A DNA stretch of 64,000 nt, from positions 789,306-853,305 of the forward strand of contig NW_006768798.1 in the NCBI RefSeq assembly GCF_000204055.1, given 5' to 3'. Positions 11,101-22,559 of this stretch are shown here, one piece after another. The DNA is from Melampsora larici-populina 98AG31 (lineage: Eukaryota > Basidiomycota > Pucciniomycetes > Pucciniales > Melampsoraceae). Every line of letters begins with the position of its first letter. Positions within the stretch are counted from its first letter, which is position 1. The translations under genes were made by a program, and so were the position numbers. The notes beneath the pieces are model-generated. The model was not told where the DNA came from and made no database searches. It saw nothing but the letters and a program-made list of their open reading frames with translations.

Positions 11101-14100
11101 CTTGCAAAGGCAGAAGTAAGTTTTGCTTAATTGTCTTTCTTTATCTTTTTTTATCTTTCTTGATTTCTTACTAATTTTTTTTTCTTTCTCACTCTCAATG
11201 TTTTAGGGAAGGGAAAGAAAGCCAACAATATGTGTTTTTCTTGCTTCATAATGGATTATTCAACTTGTCAACATCACTTTTTTTAGGGAAAATCCTCATC
11301 AAATAATGATCGCCATCATCAACAAGTAGTGGTTGCTCAAGCATTGACCAACCCCAATCAACAACTGATCTTTTTTGACGTCAAGTATAAGAAAATTTTG
11401 CCTGACAAACCAACGATGTGGCAAACCATGGAGGCTAGTGAGAATGCCACATGGATTGTAGCAAATGAAGAAGGGGGAACATACATTATAAATGAAAAGG
11501 ATGTCGCACAATTGCCATCATCAAATGTATCCCTTTTCACAAAATGTCAATTCAAGAACAAGAAGAATTAGATGTTGCTTGTGGGTATCTTATAGGTGAG
11601 AAGGAATTCACCAACAAAATCACCAAGAATGAGCAACAGAGGGATGGTTGGATGGGAGGTGTTGGAATGCAAAAGTGCAGACAAGATGATGAAACAGCTG
11701 GTGAGTTATTTTTCTACTTTTTCTTTATAGAGTTCAACCTGATCTTTTTCTATCTGCTGTACCAGGCGCTTACAGGCCCCCTTGGTTTGTTCAAAAAAAA
11801 CCAATTCTTTTTGACAAATGGACGGCTTGTCTTCCTTATTGAAAAGTCCTTGAAGATCTTTACATCCGTAGATTCAAAGATCTTGCTGAACCAATCCTTA
11901 TAACTCAACAAGATCTGATGCATGAATTAAACACACTGTCATTTAGAACACTTGATCATGAAGATGGGATCAATCCAGACGGCTACGGTGGCAATCTGAC
12001 TTTTACCTTGGATCAGTTTTGTGGCGTAGCTCATACAGATCATGATGTTCAAAATTCATGGTCTCAGGGATTATTTTTTCCAGCCAACAAAGAATTATGA
12101 AGATGGGAACTTAATCCAGTGGATTCAACGTGGCTAATGGTGAATTCTTCTTGCTGGACTTCAACATTCTCTTTGATTTTGCTTCTTGTGACGGTGTGGT
12201 GATCAATTTATGGGATCAATTAAAAAATTCACAATTACCAGTTTACCAGTTTATTGGCAGGATTCAGCAGGAAAGAAAATTCGAAATGGAGGTTTTTGAT
12301 CAATTGAAGCTCTTGTAGGCTTATGTATTGGTTATTAGGTCAACATGACATCATTTTATTTCACATTATACATTAAGATCATTATAGTTTACTTACAGAC
12401 TTATTACAAAAAGAAAGAAAAGAAAAACATAAGAAAAATTCGAAAATATAGGTACATAGGTTGGAAAATGGTTTTTAGGTTAGTAAAAATAAAGTTATGG
12501 GTATTATGAGGTTAGAATATGAAAGAACAACATTATATTATACTATGACAATTTTAATCTTCAAGGTTGATAAGTAGAAACAAAAGTTATTAGGAAAAAG
12601 GTACTTTTTCGAAGTTGGTAAACAAGAGGTACACGTGTAGTTTGGTTGTGTAATAGTGGTAGTGATGGAATTTAAGGTTTCCAAGAGGATTTTCCGGGAT
12701 TTTTAAGGTTATAGATGATGATGTCATGTTACATGAGCAAGAAAAAGAGAGTAGCAGCTGTGAAAAGTGGAGAAAATGGGTGAAATTCGTGGAAAATGGA
12801 GGTTTTCAGCTAATTACATATGTCAAATGACGTCAGAATAGGTTGGTAGATGGCTCATTCAACGCAGAAGAGTGGATTACATAATGTACAAACTTTAAAT
12901 CATTAGTAACGGAGGTGTGTGTAAAAGGTTAGAAGGCAAATAAAGAATTGGTGTGAATCTCGAATTTACAGTCACAAGTCAACATGTAATGCTCAAAACC
13001 TTAACTTCACAACTCAATATCTTACTCATCACTCATCAGAAGTAGGTCATGTAGGTGTCAGAAATGATCAGTAACACGTGGGCTACAAGATGCACTTTAG
13101 TAATCAAAAATTGGATCACAACTGAAAAAATTCGTAATCTCAAAAATTGGTTTTCAGCTAGTTTACAAGGAAAAAATCACCTGTATTCATCATAAGAAGT
13201 GCTGTACATCATATTATTGCGTCATTGATCACTTTTAGCTGTGAAAATTACATCATTTATTAGTAACAAAATCATTACATTGCGTCATCATAGGGTTTTT
13301 AGGGAATTTTGGGCGGATTTGATTGGTTTTGAGGTTGTTGACCATTGTAAAAGTTCTAGTACGTTGTTATATATACTTTGAGAGGGTTTTGGGACTGTTG
13401 TTCCCCTTTTTTCTTTATCATTTACGCCATTATTATTTTGTTTATCATCATAAACTTATTTTAATAGTACCTGGTCACTTAAATACGCCCTTTATTAAAG
13501 CTATAAAGAGAAATTTACTTTAGTATTATAGTCATAAAGACTTATTGGGAATAATATCAATCAGATATTGCTTATTTTCTTTAGTTATCAATTGGGAATA
13601 ACACTATAGCAGTGTTGATAGTAATACAAAGTGTGTTTTTGAAGTTAAAATACGTGTGAAGATATATTTCTCTGGTGCCTTATCAGTACTCAATACAACA
13701 GAGCTCTTTCTGATTGTGTTGTTTTAGAAGAGCAGTCCTTAGACAACTTCTGCTAGTCATTATATTAGTAGATTATCCTCTTCCAGCTCTGTATAACCCT
13801 TGTTGGGTTATAAGTTCTACAACGGTCTTGTTGAAATCTTATGGAAGGGAATATATTGACGGCCACTGTATTCTTGAAAGTCAAGACCCCAATGACCGCT
13901 TCACAAGACTTGGAACCTCAGTTCAGATCTGTCAGCGGTATGCTGAGGCTTGTAAAAAAATTGTGGATATCACACAAAAAAAAGTTCAAGCAGTGTTCAC
14001 AGACAAGAAAAGTAAAAAGAGAAAAAATAATGACAAAGAACACCAAAAAATAACAATCAAAACTATGGATGTGGGATGTCCTAAATTTCTCACCAGTCAC

Positions 14101-14115
14101 TTGAAAAAGACCTGA
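11060..14115 (+). pseudogene. TET-like 2OG-Fe(II) oxygenase, disrupted
   Basis: Pieces in order: HKQLAQQRKQLAKAE up to a GTAAGT donor at about 11,115; an exon with QQLIFFDVKYKKILP (11,350-11,540); a frame-shifted continuation ELDVACGYLIGEKEF ending ...DDETAG at a GTGAGT donor near 11,700; then KWTACLPY*KVLEDLYIRRF, LNTLSFRTLDHEDGINPDGY and NLTFTLDQFCGVAHTDHDVQ. The HTD is the expected H-x-D iron-binding motif. A solo LTR follows DFASCDG (12,195-13,821), and the family pattern resumes after it with LVEILWKG, then one base out of frame NDRFTRLGTSVQICQRY. This matches TET-like 2OG oxygenases expanded in rusts. In-frame stop, two frameshifts and the LTR show it is dead. Confidence 0.65.
12195..13821 (+). 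mobile_element. Solo LTR, 1.63 kb (TGT...ACA, target duplication ACGG)
   Basis: Starts TGTGGTGATCAATTTATGG and ends TTCTACA, giving the TGT...ACA ends of an LTR, and is flanked by ACGG at 12,191-12,194 and 13,822-13,825. A second copy in the opposite orientation lies at 45,677-47,291, so the borders are supported by where the two sequences stop matching. Removing the insert with one ACGG restores the family pattern of the interrupted oxygenase. No internal retrotransposon genes are present. Confidence 0.7.
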
Positions 14116-16340
14116 ATGATTTTTGTATGATTTTATTTTTGTTGTCTCTTTTTGTCTACACCAAGTTTTGTTATTGTTTTTTGGCATATATCTGTGCTAT
14201 TGGCTCGTGTTTTTTTGTCTACACCCAATTTTGTTATTGTTTTTTGCATGAATCTATTGGCTTGTGTTTTTTCTTTGTTATGTAAGCTGAAATACATGCT
14301 TGAAGTACGTAAAAAAACCGATCTCCCTGCTGCATGTAGTAACGTGTCTTACTTCCCAATTCTATAATGACATTTTTGTCTAGATCTAGGAATAAGTACA
14401 CTTGTCAATGATCAGAATTCCTGTTCTATAAATGCAAATTATAGACATCAAAATACCGCCTACCACCCATTTGGTTACCAACATGTTATGATCTTTGCCG
14501 CTGACTGGCTTTTCAACAAAACCTTTTTCAATCCGCTTACCATTGGTGATCAAGGCTGTGTTACCTTTGAGTTGAACAGACATGGGTGCTGGACGCGGCT
14601 CTTTGAGCTCAATTGCAAGCCGTGTCTCCAGCTCACTCGCCACCCCTGGATCTAAACGTGGTCCCACAACCAAGCTCCAATTGCGCAGGTGTAGGGACCC
14701 CAATATTGTCAAGAACTGCTAGCACTAAGCAACAATCCCAGAAAATCTACAATGTATCAAAAGTTTGTCACTATTGGCGTCTCCATTCAATGCTCAAGAA
14801 TACATACATTCTCTCTTTTGTATCCTATGTATCCTTATAATTTCCTTCATATCCATTTAAGAAGTTTCACTATTTCATAGTCTTGACATTTCATCAAAAA
14901 CTCTCTTGTTTTCTCGTCCTCTAGATCAAACAGATCTTGAAGTCTGAACCGCTTGTCACCAAAAGACAAACAAACACTCGTGCCTCCACATACTCTTTAT
15001 CTATCTGAGTTGAAGTGTCTGAATGAACCTGCAAATGAAAAAAATCTCACTCAAACGCTGCAGCATAACCAACTTGCTCAACATAGTCCAACATTGTCTT
15101 CTTTTAACCTAAACTTTAATCATCAAACACTTCATCATGCCAAATTACAGGAATCATCTCCATCCTCTTTGATCTCAACTTCAACCGAATTCATCCATCA
15201 TACTTCTTCAGATCTCAATTTACAAACTTGTGACAAATTATCAGATCAAGAAACAATTCAAAAACCATTATCTCAATGGAGTTTTTCTTCTGATTTACCA
15301 ATAACTAAACAAGAGATTATTTAAGATGAAAACCTTTCTATATCACCTCAATGGCAAACCAATTAGTATCAATACCTGAACCGCACCACTGTGATCCACT
15401 AATTCCATTTTTTTGTAACAGTATGAACAGCCACTACATGTCCCACATGCTCTTGCCCCGCTTTCCAAAGTGACTTGCTACATGACCAAAGGAGTGTGGC
15501 AGGGTTGAGACCCGCTTGCGCCCCGCTGCAGGAAAACTTTTGCTCTTGGAGCGGGCAGGATGGACTATTCACAAATTTTTAATTTTTTTATTAATATGTA
15601 CGTTTGAAAGAATACACACACAAAGAGCAATACAGCAGCAGGAAACAAAAATAGGCAAGCATGTGTTTTTCCAGAACAAGAAAAAAAGTGAGAAACAGGT
15701 TAAGACAATACGCACACATAAACATAATCAAAAAGACAAGAACCAACAAAACAATAATAAGAGAGACAAGTCAAGTATAAAAAAGTCACAAAGGAGAAAT
15801 AGAAATAGTAAAGCAAAAAACCTAATCAAGAACGACCAATGGAGAAGTGTAAACAGAGTGATACTTGAGACTCAATCTCTTAGTCTTTCTTTTTTTTCAT
15901 CATGTTGGCTGAAAAGGAGGTAACATAAGCAACAGCATTGGAAAATCTGCCAACAATGGGAATGTAGGATTGCAGCCATTGTCTGCATCCTACGGCACGT
16001 GAAATCGTCTTGGGTTTTAAACCACCGCGTGCAGGTACAGCAATGTCGGCTGCAGAAGAAAATGTTTGCTCCACACAACAGGAGGTACCAGAAACTGAAA
16101 GATAATCCTGGGCAATGGTTCCGAGAACAGGGAACCGTTCTTCATTGTCCTAATGAATCAAATGGTGAATCAACTTAAAATAATCAAGAGAGATGATAAA
16201 GAAAAAGACCTTCTACCAAGTGAGTTCTGATTGCCCAGGAGTGATTGGCACAGTGCCTTGTAAATAAATTTCCAGCTCAGATGATCTGATTGAGTCAGAT
16301 GATTGGAATGTTGCAGCCAAGGTGAAAATGTCAAAGTGAT
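14116..16340. other. TE-derived stretch with unrecognised open frames
   Basis: A minus-strand open frame at 14,386-14,712 (VVGPRLDPGVASELETRLAI) has protein-like composition, and a Ser/Thr/Gln-rich plus-strand frame runs 14,953-15,324. A minus-strand frame at 15,880-16,074 (DIAVPARGGLKPKTISRAVG) looks like part of a TE-borne protein. No family is recognised and no intron borders join them. 15,590-15,830 is A-rich. Confidence 0.3.
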
Positions 16341-16650
16341 CAATACCGGAACCGCTCTGCAACATTTAGCGGTATCGGAGCGGTATTGGAGCAGTTTTTA
16401 CACCGCTATATTCACCACAACATATAGCGGTGGCTCCGCTCCGCCATCCGGATGCCAGAAATCAGATATTGGAGTGACCGCTCCAATACCGGCCGGGTCT
16501 GAGGGTACTCCAATTTAAGGTTTTATCCCTTATAGCGGCGATATATAGCGGTATCGGAGCGGGCAAATACCTTCCGCTCCGTTACCCTATAGTTCGGGTC
16601 AAAGCCGTAGATAACATACTACATTATCAGCGGCTTATAGCCGAAAAACC
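16340..16650. repeat. AGCGGTATCGGAGCGG-rich repeat
   Basis: About 300 bp built from short forward and inverted copies of AGCGGTATCGGAGCGG and ATATAGCGG, in an AT-rich setting. The same words recur at 27,413-27,435 and 28,434-28,450, beside the 80-bp array and at the end of the hAT relic. Probably a non-autonomous element; exact ends not found. Confidence 0.4.
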
Positions 16651-17442
16651 GCCTGCAGATGAAGACAGATTTGTCAGAGTCATCTGAGGACAATTTTCGA
16701 AATAACAAGTCAATTCTTTCCAAGTTTTCTTATGATTACTCTTCATTCCACAAGTGATCAGGCATGTCCTGAACACCCAAAAAAAGGTTTCAGAGACCAT
16801 CTCCAACTTTCAACACCTTGATATTCATGTAGCACTGTAGCAGTACAAGGGTCACCAGATCAGCCAGAGTCAACCTCATCTGACCAAATCTGACCAAATC
16901 TGATGTCAGATTTGTTATGTGGGCTGTAGCTATCCACATAGGTATAAGTTCAACAGATCAATCTGACAAAAGTACGCAGATTCATCTGTCCTCAACTACA
17001 TCATTGACTCAGATGAGATTCAAAATTCTCACTCGAAATCTGCATGTTGTATGTAGTCAGACTCATCTGCTACAGTCACCGCTATCACCAAAGTGTAGAT
17101 CAATCTGACAAAAGCACTCAGATTCATCTGCCCTCCCCAACTACACAATCGATTCAAATGTACTTAATTTTTTTTACTTGAAATTCATACATACCGCACA
17201 TTACAATGAGGGGCAAGCTCATCTGCACTCATCTGATAACCCAAGACACTCATGATATTTAATATTGAATTGTACAAACAAGGGAGAAAGTCATCTGGGC
17301 TCATCTGCACACATCAGCTTTTGATAAAGCTTGTGTACAGACCCGGTTTTTTCAAGGGGATTCGAATCTGCACTCATCTGCCTCACTGCGATTTCTCACT
17401 GTCACTTTTGATCAATCAAATACACTACGTTATTATTGATGC
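16650..17442. repeat. Cluster of TCATCTG / CAGATGA words
   Basis: More than fifteen copies of ATCTG-type words, often as CTCATCTGC or AATCTGACAAAA, occur in both orientations in under 800 bp. Dense short subterminal repeats are usual near the ends of DNA transposons. This block abuts the left end of the 7.9-kb insertion, whose right end lies about 50 bp past the KDZ stop codon. It may therefore be the terminal region of the KDZ element. Confidence 0.45.
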
Positions 17443-17964
17443 AATAGGGGTACACAAACATCTCAACCCGACCTAATAAAACCTACGGAATGCGAGACGT
17501 TCCAAAGTGACAATGCAAAATTTCAAAAATCAAAAATCACAATCCCCGGGTGCAAAATTCAAAAATCAAAGACAAAACTACAGAAAATACTGAAATACAG
17601 GGATAAAACCCCTGTACTGGGGTAAAAGTCATGGTAGAAACCCCTTTTTGCCCAAATTTCCAGTGGTCGACACCGTTTTCATTGCATTGTCACCTTTCAA
17701 CAAAAAGTACCAGCAACACCAAAAATCAAAAAATCAAAAAACCAAAAACCAAAAACCAAAAGATACATTTCTCAAACTGTACAATTCAAACACCAATGTT
17801 AGATTCTACTGCAGCCAAAAACCACATGTTGGCCAACTAGCTACAAGCTCGGTCTCACAGGTATCAACACCTCCGATCGGAGACATTCTACCATCAGTCT
17901 CAAGAGCTTCAAAGTACCTGCTTCCTGTCTCGCTCTCCTCCAAAACCTCTTTCATCATCATCAA

Positions 17965-18310
17965 TCCTCTTCGATTGTCCTCGATCTTCCTCAATCTTTG
18001 TCAACCGTCCTCGATCTTCTTATTTCTTTGTCAACTGTCCTCGATCTTCCTTAATCTTTGTCAACCGTCCTTGATCTTCCTCAATATTTGTCAACTGTCC
18101 TCGATCTTCTTCTTTCTTCGTCGACCATCCTTGAACTTCTTCTTTCTTCATCAACCGTCCTCAATCTTCTTATTTCTTTGTCAACTGTCCTCGATCTTCC
18201 TCCACTCCTTGTCAACCGTCCTTGATCTTCTTTGACCATCCTCGATCTTCTTTGATTATCCTGAATCTTCTTTGACCGTCCTCAATCTTCTGCAATCCTC
18301 ATCAAATCAC
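17965..18310 (+). repeat. Left subterminal tandem array
   Basis: About ten imperfect units of roughly 30-35 bp built on GTCCTCGATCTTCCTCAATC and TTTGTCAAC. It gives a spurious repetitive open frame. Its complementary words fill the array at the other end of the same element. Confidence 0.75.
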
Positions 18311-18341
18311 CTTCTGTCTCCATCACCAACTACACACCAAC

Positions 18342-18659
18342 ATGCCAGCAAAAATATCTGACGAAATCTTGCGACCCCTTGTTGAAGAAGCTGTGGCTAA
18401 CAACTGGCCAGCACAAACAGTATGCAACACTGATTGGCAACGGCACAACATCCGAGTCTGTGTAAGAACTGTTAGAAGACGAATCAAAGAATGGGACTTG
18501 AAACAACAAGGAAATTATGATGTGGCAGTTGTAAAGGAAGCAGTATTAGATAATTACAAACAATCTCTGAGCCAAAAGCGAGCTCTCATTGCCCTCAAAA
18601 ACAAGCACAACATCATCATCAGCCGGTCAACTTTAGCTCGAGTTGAGAAGCAACACTGA
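18342..18659 (+). pseudogene. HTH DNA-binding fragment of a TE protein, 105 aa
   Basis: ATG at 18,342 opens MPAKISDEILRPLVEEAV. A helix-turn-helix-like part follows (RTVRRRIKEWDLKQQG), then SLSQKRALIALKNKHNIIIS and a stop after RSTLARVEKQH. This resembles the N-terminal DNA-binding part found before integrase-type DDE domains in basidiomycete TE proteins. No DDE domain follows. Immediately downstream the sequence turns into the truncated helicase fragment on the other strand. I infer that an internal deletion removed the catalytic part of the transposase. The intact first 100 residues suggest it is recent or a functional short product. Confidence 0.5.
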
Positions 18660-19484
18660 CTGGTCCGGTTTGTCCCTCAGTGACAATAAATTCTTCCCCA
18701 CAGAGACGGTGACTCCACCGGTTGAATGGTGGCATTGATTTATTAAACCAAAGGGAGTGATAAGTTGTTGATTCAGGATTTTCTCTGTCCAACAAAAAGG
18801 CCGGGCCCTGCTGCTGATGGGGGTGTAGCTGAGAAGTAACTATCTCCAATGGATTGACAAGCTGAAGATCTGAGCCGCATGAAATGGACGCAAGTCTGGA
18901 GACCGCGTCACTGGTCAACATGTGATCAGGAAATGCTGAGCTCCAGTTGGGATTTGTCTGTGCTTCTAGATCCACCAGAGGAATAAGTTGATGTTGTTGA
19001 GGATTGTAATGAGTAGGACACTGGATTTGATCTTGAAGTTCCTGACTGTCTTGACAAGGCTTCCTTGGTACCTACTTGGGATAAATATAAGTGCATGGAC
19101 TTGCAATTGTGACGCATCATGCCCATCAAATTCTATAATAGTGGTGTTGACAGTAGAGCTGATGAGAACTGGGTCACTGGGGTCAAAAGTTGAACCCGGT
19201 TTCCATCCGCCAGCAGGTAGAGCTTTATATATACAAGGTGTGCTTCCAAGCAGCTTCAAGAAACAACTATCAACACCTGGAGGGACATACCCCAAAGAAA
19301 TTCGAGTTGTAAGATATAAACTGATCTCTGGTGTGCTGTGGGTATCCGCAGAGACTTTCAGGAACACAGGTGACTGATGGGGATGTTCTAATTTGGCCGC
19401 AGTGGAAGTGGGTGATGCCACCGTAAAAGATATCATCCCAGCACATACTGGTTGGCTTAGATTTTGTTGAGGTGTGACAAACAT
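18622..19484 (-). pseudogene. SNF2-type helicase, N-terminal fragment
   Basis: ATG near 19,484 gives MFVTPQQNLSQPVCAG and about 160 residues. A gap with intron-like sequence follows (about 19,020-18,965), then TNPNWSSAFPDHMLTSDAVS and LHPHQQQGPAFLLDRENPE. The last is the Q-motif that opens the ATPase domain in HLTF/RAD5-like SNF2 proteins (LxPHQxxxLxxLLxRE). The frame ends at about 18,619, where it meets the HTH fragment, so the DEXH and helicase-C motifs are lost. A GTC-for-GTAAGT-type donor could not be fixed with certainty. Identity rests on one motif plus the flanking rust-type pattern. Confidence 0.5.
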
Positions 19485-20077
19485 GATTATAAAAATAAGA
19501 TGAAGTGGATGAAAAATGGATGATTGAAATGAGGGACAATATACTTTGGGTGCATAAAGCACGCTTTATATGAGCTCAAATTTGCTGTGCGGATTTACAC
19601 ATTTTATCAAACATTCATGGATCTCACAGATCCACGCACAAGCTTTTCACAATTTACAAAACATTCATGGATCTTGCAGATCCACGCACAAGATCCTGAG
19701 ATTGATGCAAATCCCATGTCACATGTTCCATCACGGGTTAGGGGGCATAGTGGCCATTGCGTCTGGTCCCCCTATCCTGCATCAGCACAATTAATTGATA
19801 TTCCGAACATATCATGTCTATAAATGACCCTCATGAGAATATTGATATTTGAATATCGGAACAAACATCTCTTTTAAACAGATTATACTGAGTCTGTTTC
19901 AATTTTTTTTTCATTAACAAAAGGAAAAAAAACAGTTGGGATGATGAGTATCTCAACCAAAAAAATTTCAAACACATCTTACTCATCATTAACAAAAGAA
20001 TACATAAATTGAGTACATTACCAAAATATACTACCAAACAATGCTTTCAATCATATTTTGATGCAACTCTTCCAGTA

Positions 20078-20252
20078 CAGTCTAACCCGCGCAAATGCAT
20101 AACTTGGGTGGAAGGCTTTTGCTATGCATTTTGACGGGTTATGCAATTCCATTGTCAAATTTGGCAGTAAAAAGTATCAAAATGTAGGTTTTTTCTATGC
20201 ATTATCACGGGTTATGCAGTTGCGCGGGTATGCATTTGCGCAGGTCAGACTG
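20078..20252. mobile_element. 175-bp pogo/Tc1-like MITE (TA duplication)
   Basis: Terminal inverted repeats CAGTCTAACCCGCGCAAATG and, on the other end, CAGTCTGACCTGCGCAAATG, flanked by TA on both sides (20,076-20,077 and 20,253-20,254). CAGT...ACTG ends with a TA duplication fit pogo/Fot1-type Tc1-mariner elements. The interior carries two more copies of a GGGTTATGCA word. No coding capacity. It lies inside the 7.9-kb element and so inserted after it formed. Confidence 0.75.
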
Positions 20253-20464
20253 TATATATTTATTTCTTTAACAATAGGCAGACAATTGTTTCAATATGTA
20301 GTTTTTTTTTGTTAACAAAAGCCAAAAATATTGGACAAACCTTTCAAACATGTTGTAATTGAAATGTTGCAATATATATTTTATATATGTATATCAATAC
20401 ATATATAGAAATGGATGAGTAATTAAACCAAATATTCCTTTCAAACACATTCACCACCAACATA

Positions 20465-20640
20465 TTTACCTCGGATTACAAAATCCAAGGTATCCTCAGA
20501 TGCAAAACCTCGGACAGAAGCTTCCCGAGGTTTTGATCCGAGGTAATTCTCAGGGCAAAGAAATACCTTGGGCAAAAACCTCGGACAAGGTCTGTCCGAG
20601 GATTTGCCTCCGATGATGCCTCGCATTTCTCAACCCAAGG
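20465..20640. repeat. CCTCGG/CCGAGG foldback block
   Basis: Repeated words ACCTCGGA, CCGAGG and CCAAGG in both orientations give an imperfect stem. Possibly another small MITE; ends not defined. Confidence 0.4.
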
Positions 20641-20881
20641 CATCTATGCTCGCAGTGGTTGTACCAATGGGTTTCAATGTACATATTTATGATACTTTGA
20701 TTTTAACGGTGAAAAAAAAATTCATTTCCCTATGAAACTATAAGTTTCATCTTATTTAATTCCAAAAAGAAAATTCATCTTATTTAATTCCGAAAAGAAA
20801 ATTTTTTTGAATCAGATATATAAATTTAATTTTTTTTACTGGAATTATAATTTTGAAAAAAAAATTAAGAAAAAAAAATAT

Positions 20882-21420
20882 GGGTGGCCCATTCGACCGA
20901 TCAGGCCACCTAGCTAGGTGGCCTTACCTTAAAAGTAAGGCCACCTAGGAATTAGGTGGCCCCTCCATTGCACTATCACTCAGTGATAGTGCGATGGCAT
21001 TGCGGATCGGTCCAGGGCCAAGCTGCGGCCTCGGCCCTGGATTCCTCCATTGCACGATCACTGAGTGATCGTGAAATGGAGGCGCCCCATAGTGAGGCGC
21101 CCTTGCTCAAAAAGAAAGGCCACCTAATATTTAGGTGGCCCCTCCATCGCACGATCACTGAGGGATCGTGCGATGGAGGAATCCATGGCTAAAGCCTCAG
21201 CCTGGCCCTGGACCGATCGGCAATTCCATCGCACTATCACTCAGTGATAGTGCGATGGCATTGCGGATCGGTCCAGGGCCAAGCTGCGGCCTTGGCCCTG
21301 GATTCCTCCATCGCACGATCACTCAGTGATCGTGCGATGGAGGGGCCACCTAGAAATTGGGTGGCCCATTCGATTGATCAGTAAGGCCACCTCATTGCCA
21401 GGTGGCCTTACCTTGGAGAA
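20882..21420. repeat. Cluster of near-perfect palindromes (GCACGATCACTGAGTGATCG type)
   Basis: Five copies of a roughly 36-bp hairpin with arms CCATCGCACGATCACT occur at about 20,967, 21,048, 21,141, 21,224 and 21,306. Some have the variant CACTATCACT and compensating changes in the other arm. They alternate with AGGTGGCC/GGCCACCT and GATCGGTCCAGGGCCAAGC blocks that are themselves inverted. The block is GC-rich and sits inside AT-rich element DNA. Confidence 0.8.
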
Positions 21421-21976
21421 GGCCGGGCCGGGGCCTAAGACAGTCTAGGCCCCGGTAACTACATGTCAACTATGATTGGTTCTTGAGTAATGAACCTTTC
21501 CGTGGTACAATCTCTGTGTGAACCATATGTTGACATGTGAGATATGTAAACATATCAAATGTAAGGTGTAAGGCTACATGTGTATACATCGTGTAATGGC
21601 TGACCACAACTCAGCCACCATTCGAGTGGAAGCATTTAACCAGTCATTTGTTATTTGATTCTTCTGATCTTATTATTCTTGAAATCTGTTCTGTCCGCTT
21701 TCTTCAATTTATTGAATCAACCAAGGTAATCCATGTTCTTCCTTTGTCTTCCCATTTGTTCTTGACTTCACCGAGATCAAGACAGAACATATAAGAACAA
21801 ATATTATATCCTCAAGAAGAAATAGAACCTTGAAGAATCCACAAGAAGCCAATAATAATTGAATGTAGATTAATAAATCAATCAATATTTCTCAAACATC
21901 TGTTCAATTCATCGCAAAAGAAGACTCATATAATTCAAAACATTTACCACTCATGATTTACTCACGAACAATTATT

Positions 21977-22391
21977 GAAGACGGAAGTACTTGAGATACA
22001 TGCAGAGATGTTTATGTCTCGTGAAGGGCAGGGCAAGTGACCGAGGGGACCCCCAACTACCAGCCTAACCCTTTGCTAAATGTATCTCAGAGCTTCCTGA
22101 TTTCAATCCTCAAGAAATTACTTCATCAATCATTCCTTCAAACAATTATTCATTAATGCAAATTCACTTATATCAAAAGATTTACAGCTCAAGGTTATTC
22201 ACATTGACTCATGGAAGACGGAAGTACTTGAGATACATGCAGAGATGTTTATGTCTTGTGAAGGGCAGGGCAAGTGACCGAGGGGACCCCCAACTACCAG
22301 CCTAACCCTTTGCTAAATGTATCTTGGTGCTTCCTGATTTCAATCCTCAAGAAATTACTTTATCAATCATTTCTTCAAACAATTATTCATG
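21977..22391 (+). repeat. Direct repeat, two copies of about 178 bp
   Basis: Copies at 21,977-22,155 and 22,214-22,391 (offset 237 bp) start GAAGACGGAAGTACTTGAGA and share GACCGAGGGGACCCCCAACT. They differ at only a few positions (for example GTCTCG against GTCTTG). The second copy lies just upstream of the TET-like gene at 22,560. Confidence 0.75.
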
Positions 22392-22559
22392 AATTTATAT
22401 ATTCATGTCATTCATACTCAATCATTAAATCCATCAAATATTTAATCACTCATTGTTTATTCACTTTATTCATTATTTCATTGCATCCCCACACAAATTA
22501 AGAAATCTTGATTTTTTGATGAGCATTCCACTAATCAAAACAATGTTTTTTTTACGTAG

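Noticed and set aside
15516..15923. 135-codon Lys/Asn/Gln-rich frame
   Set aside because: Composition follows an A-rich tract; no ATG-proximal or splice support.
17648..18235. 195-codon open frame
   Set aside because: It is a translation of the subterminal tandem array, with repeated SSIFLFLCQL-type units.
20969..21192. Open frames across the palindrome cluster
   Set aside because: Both strands are open only because the DNA is palindromic.
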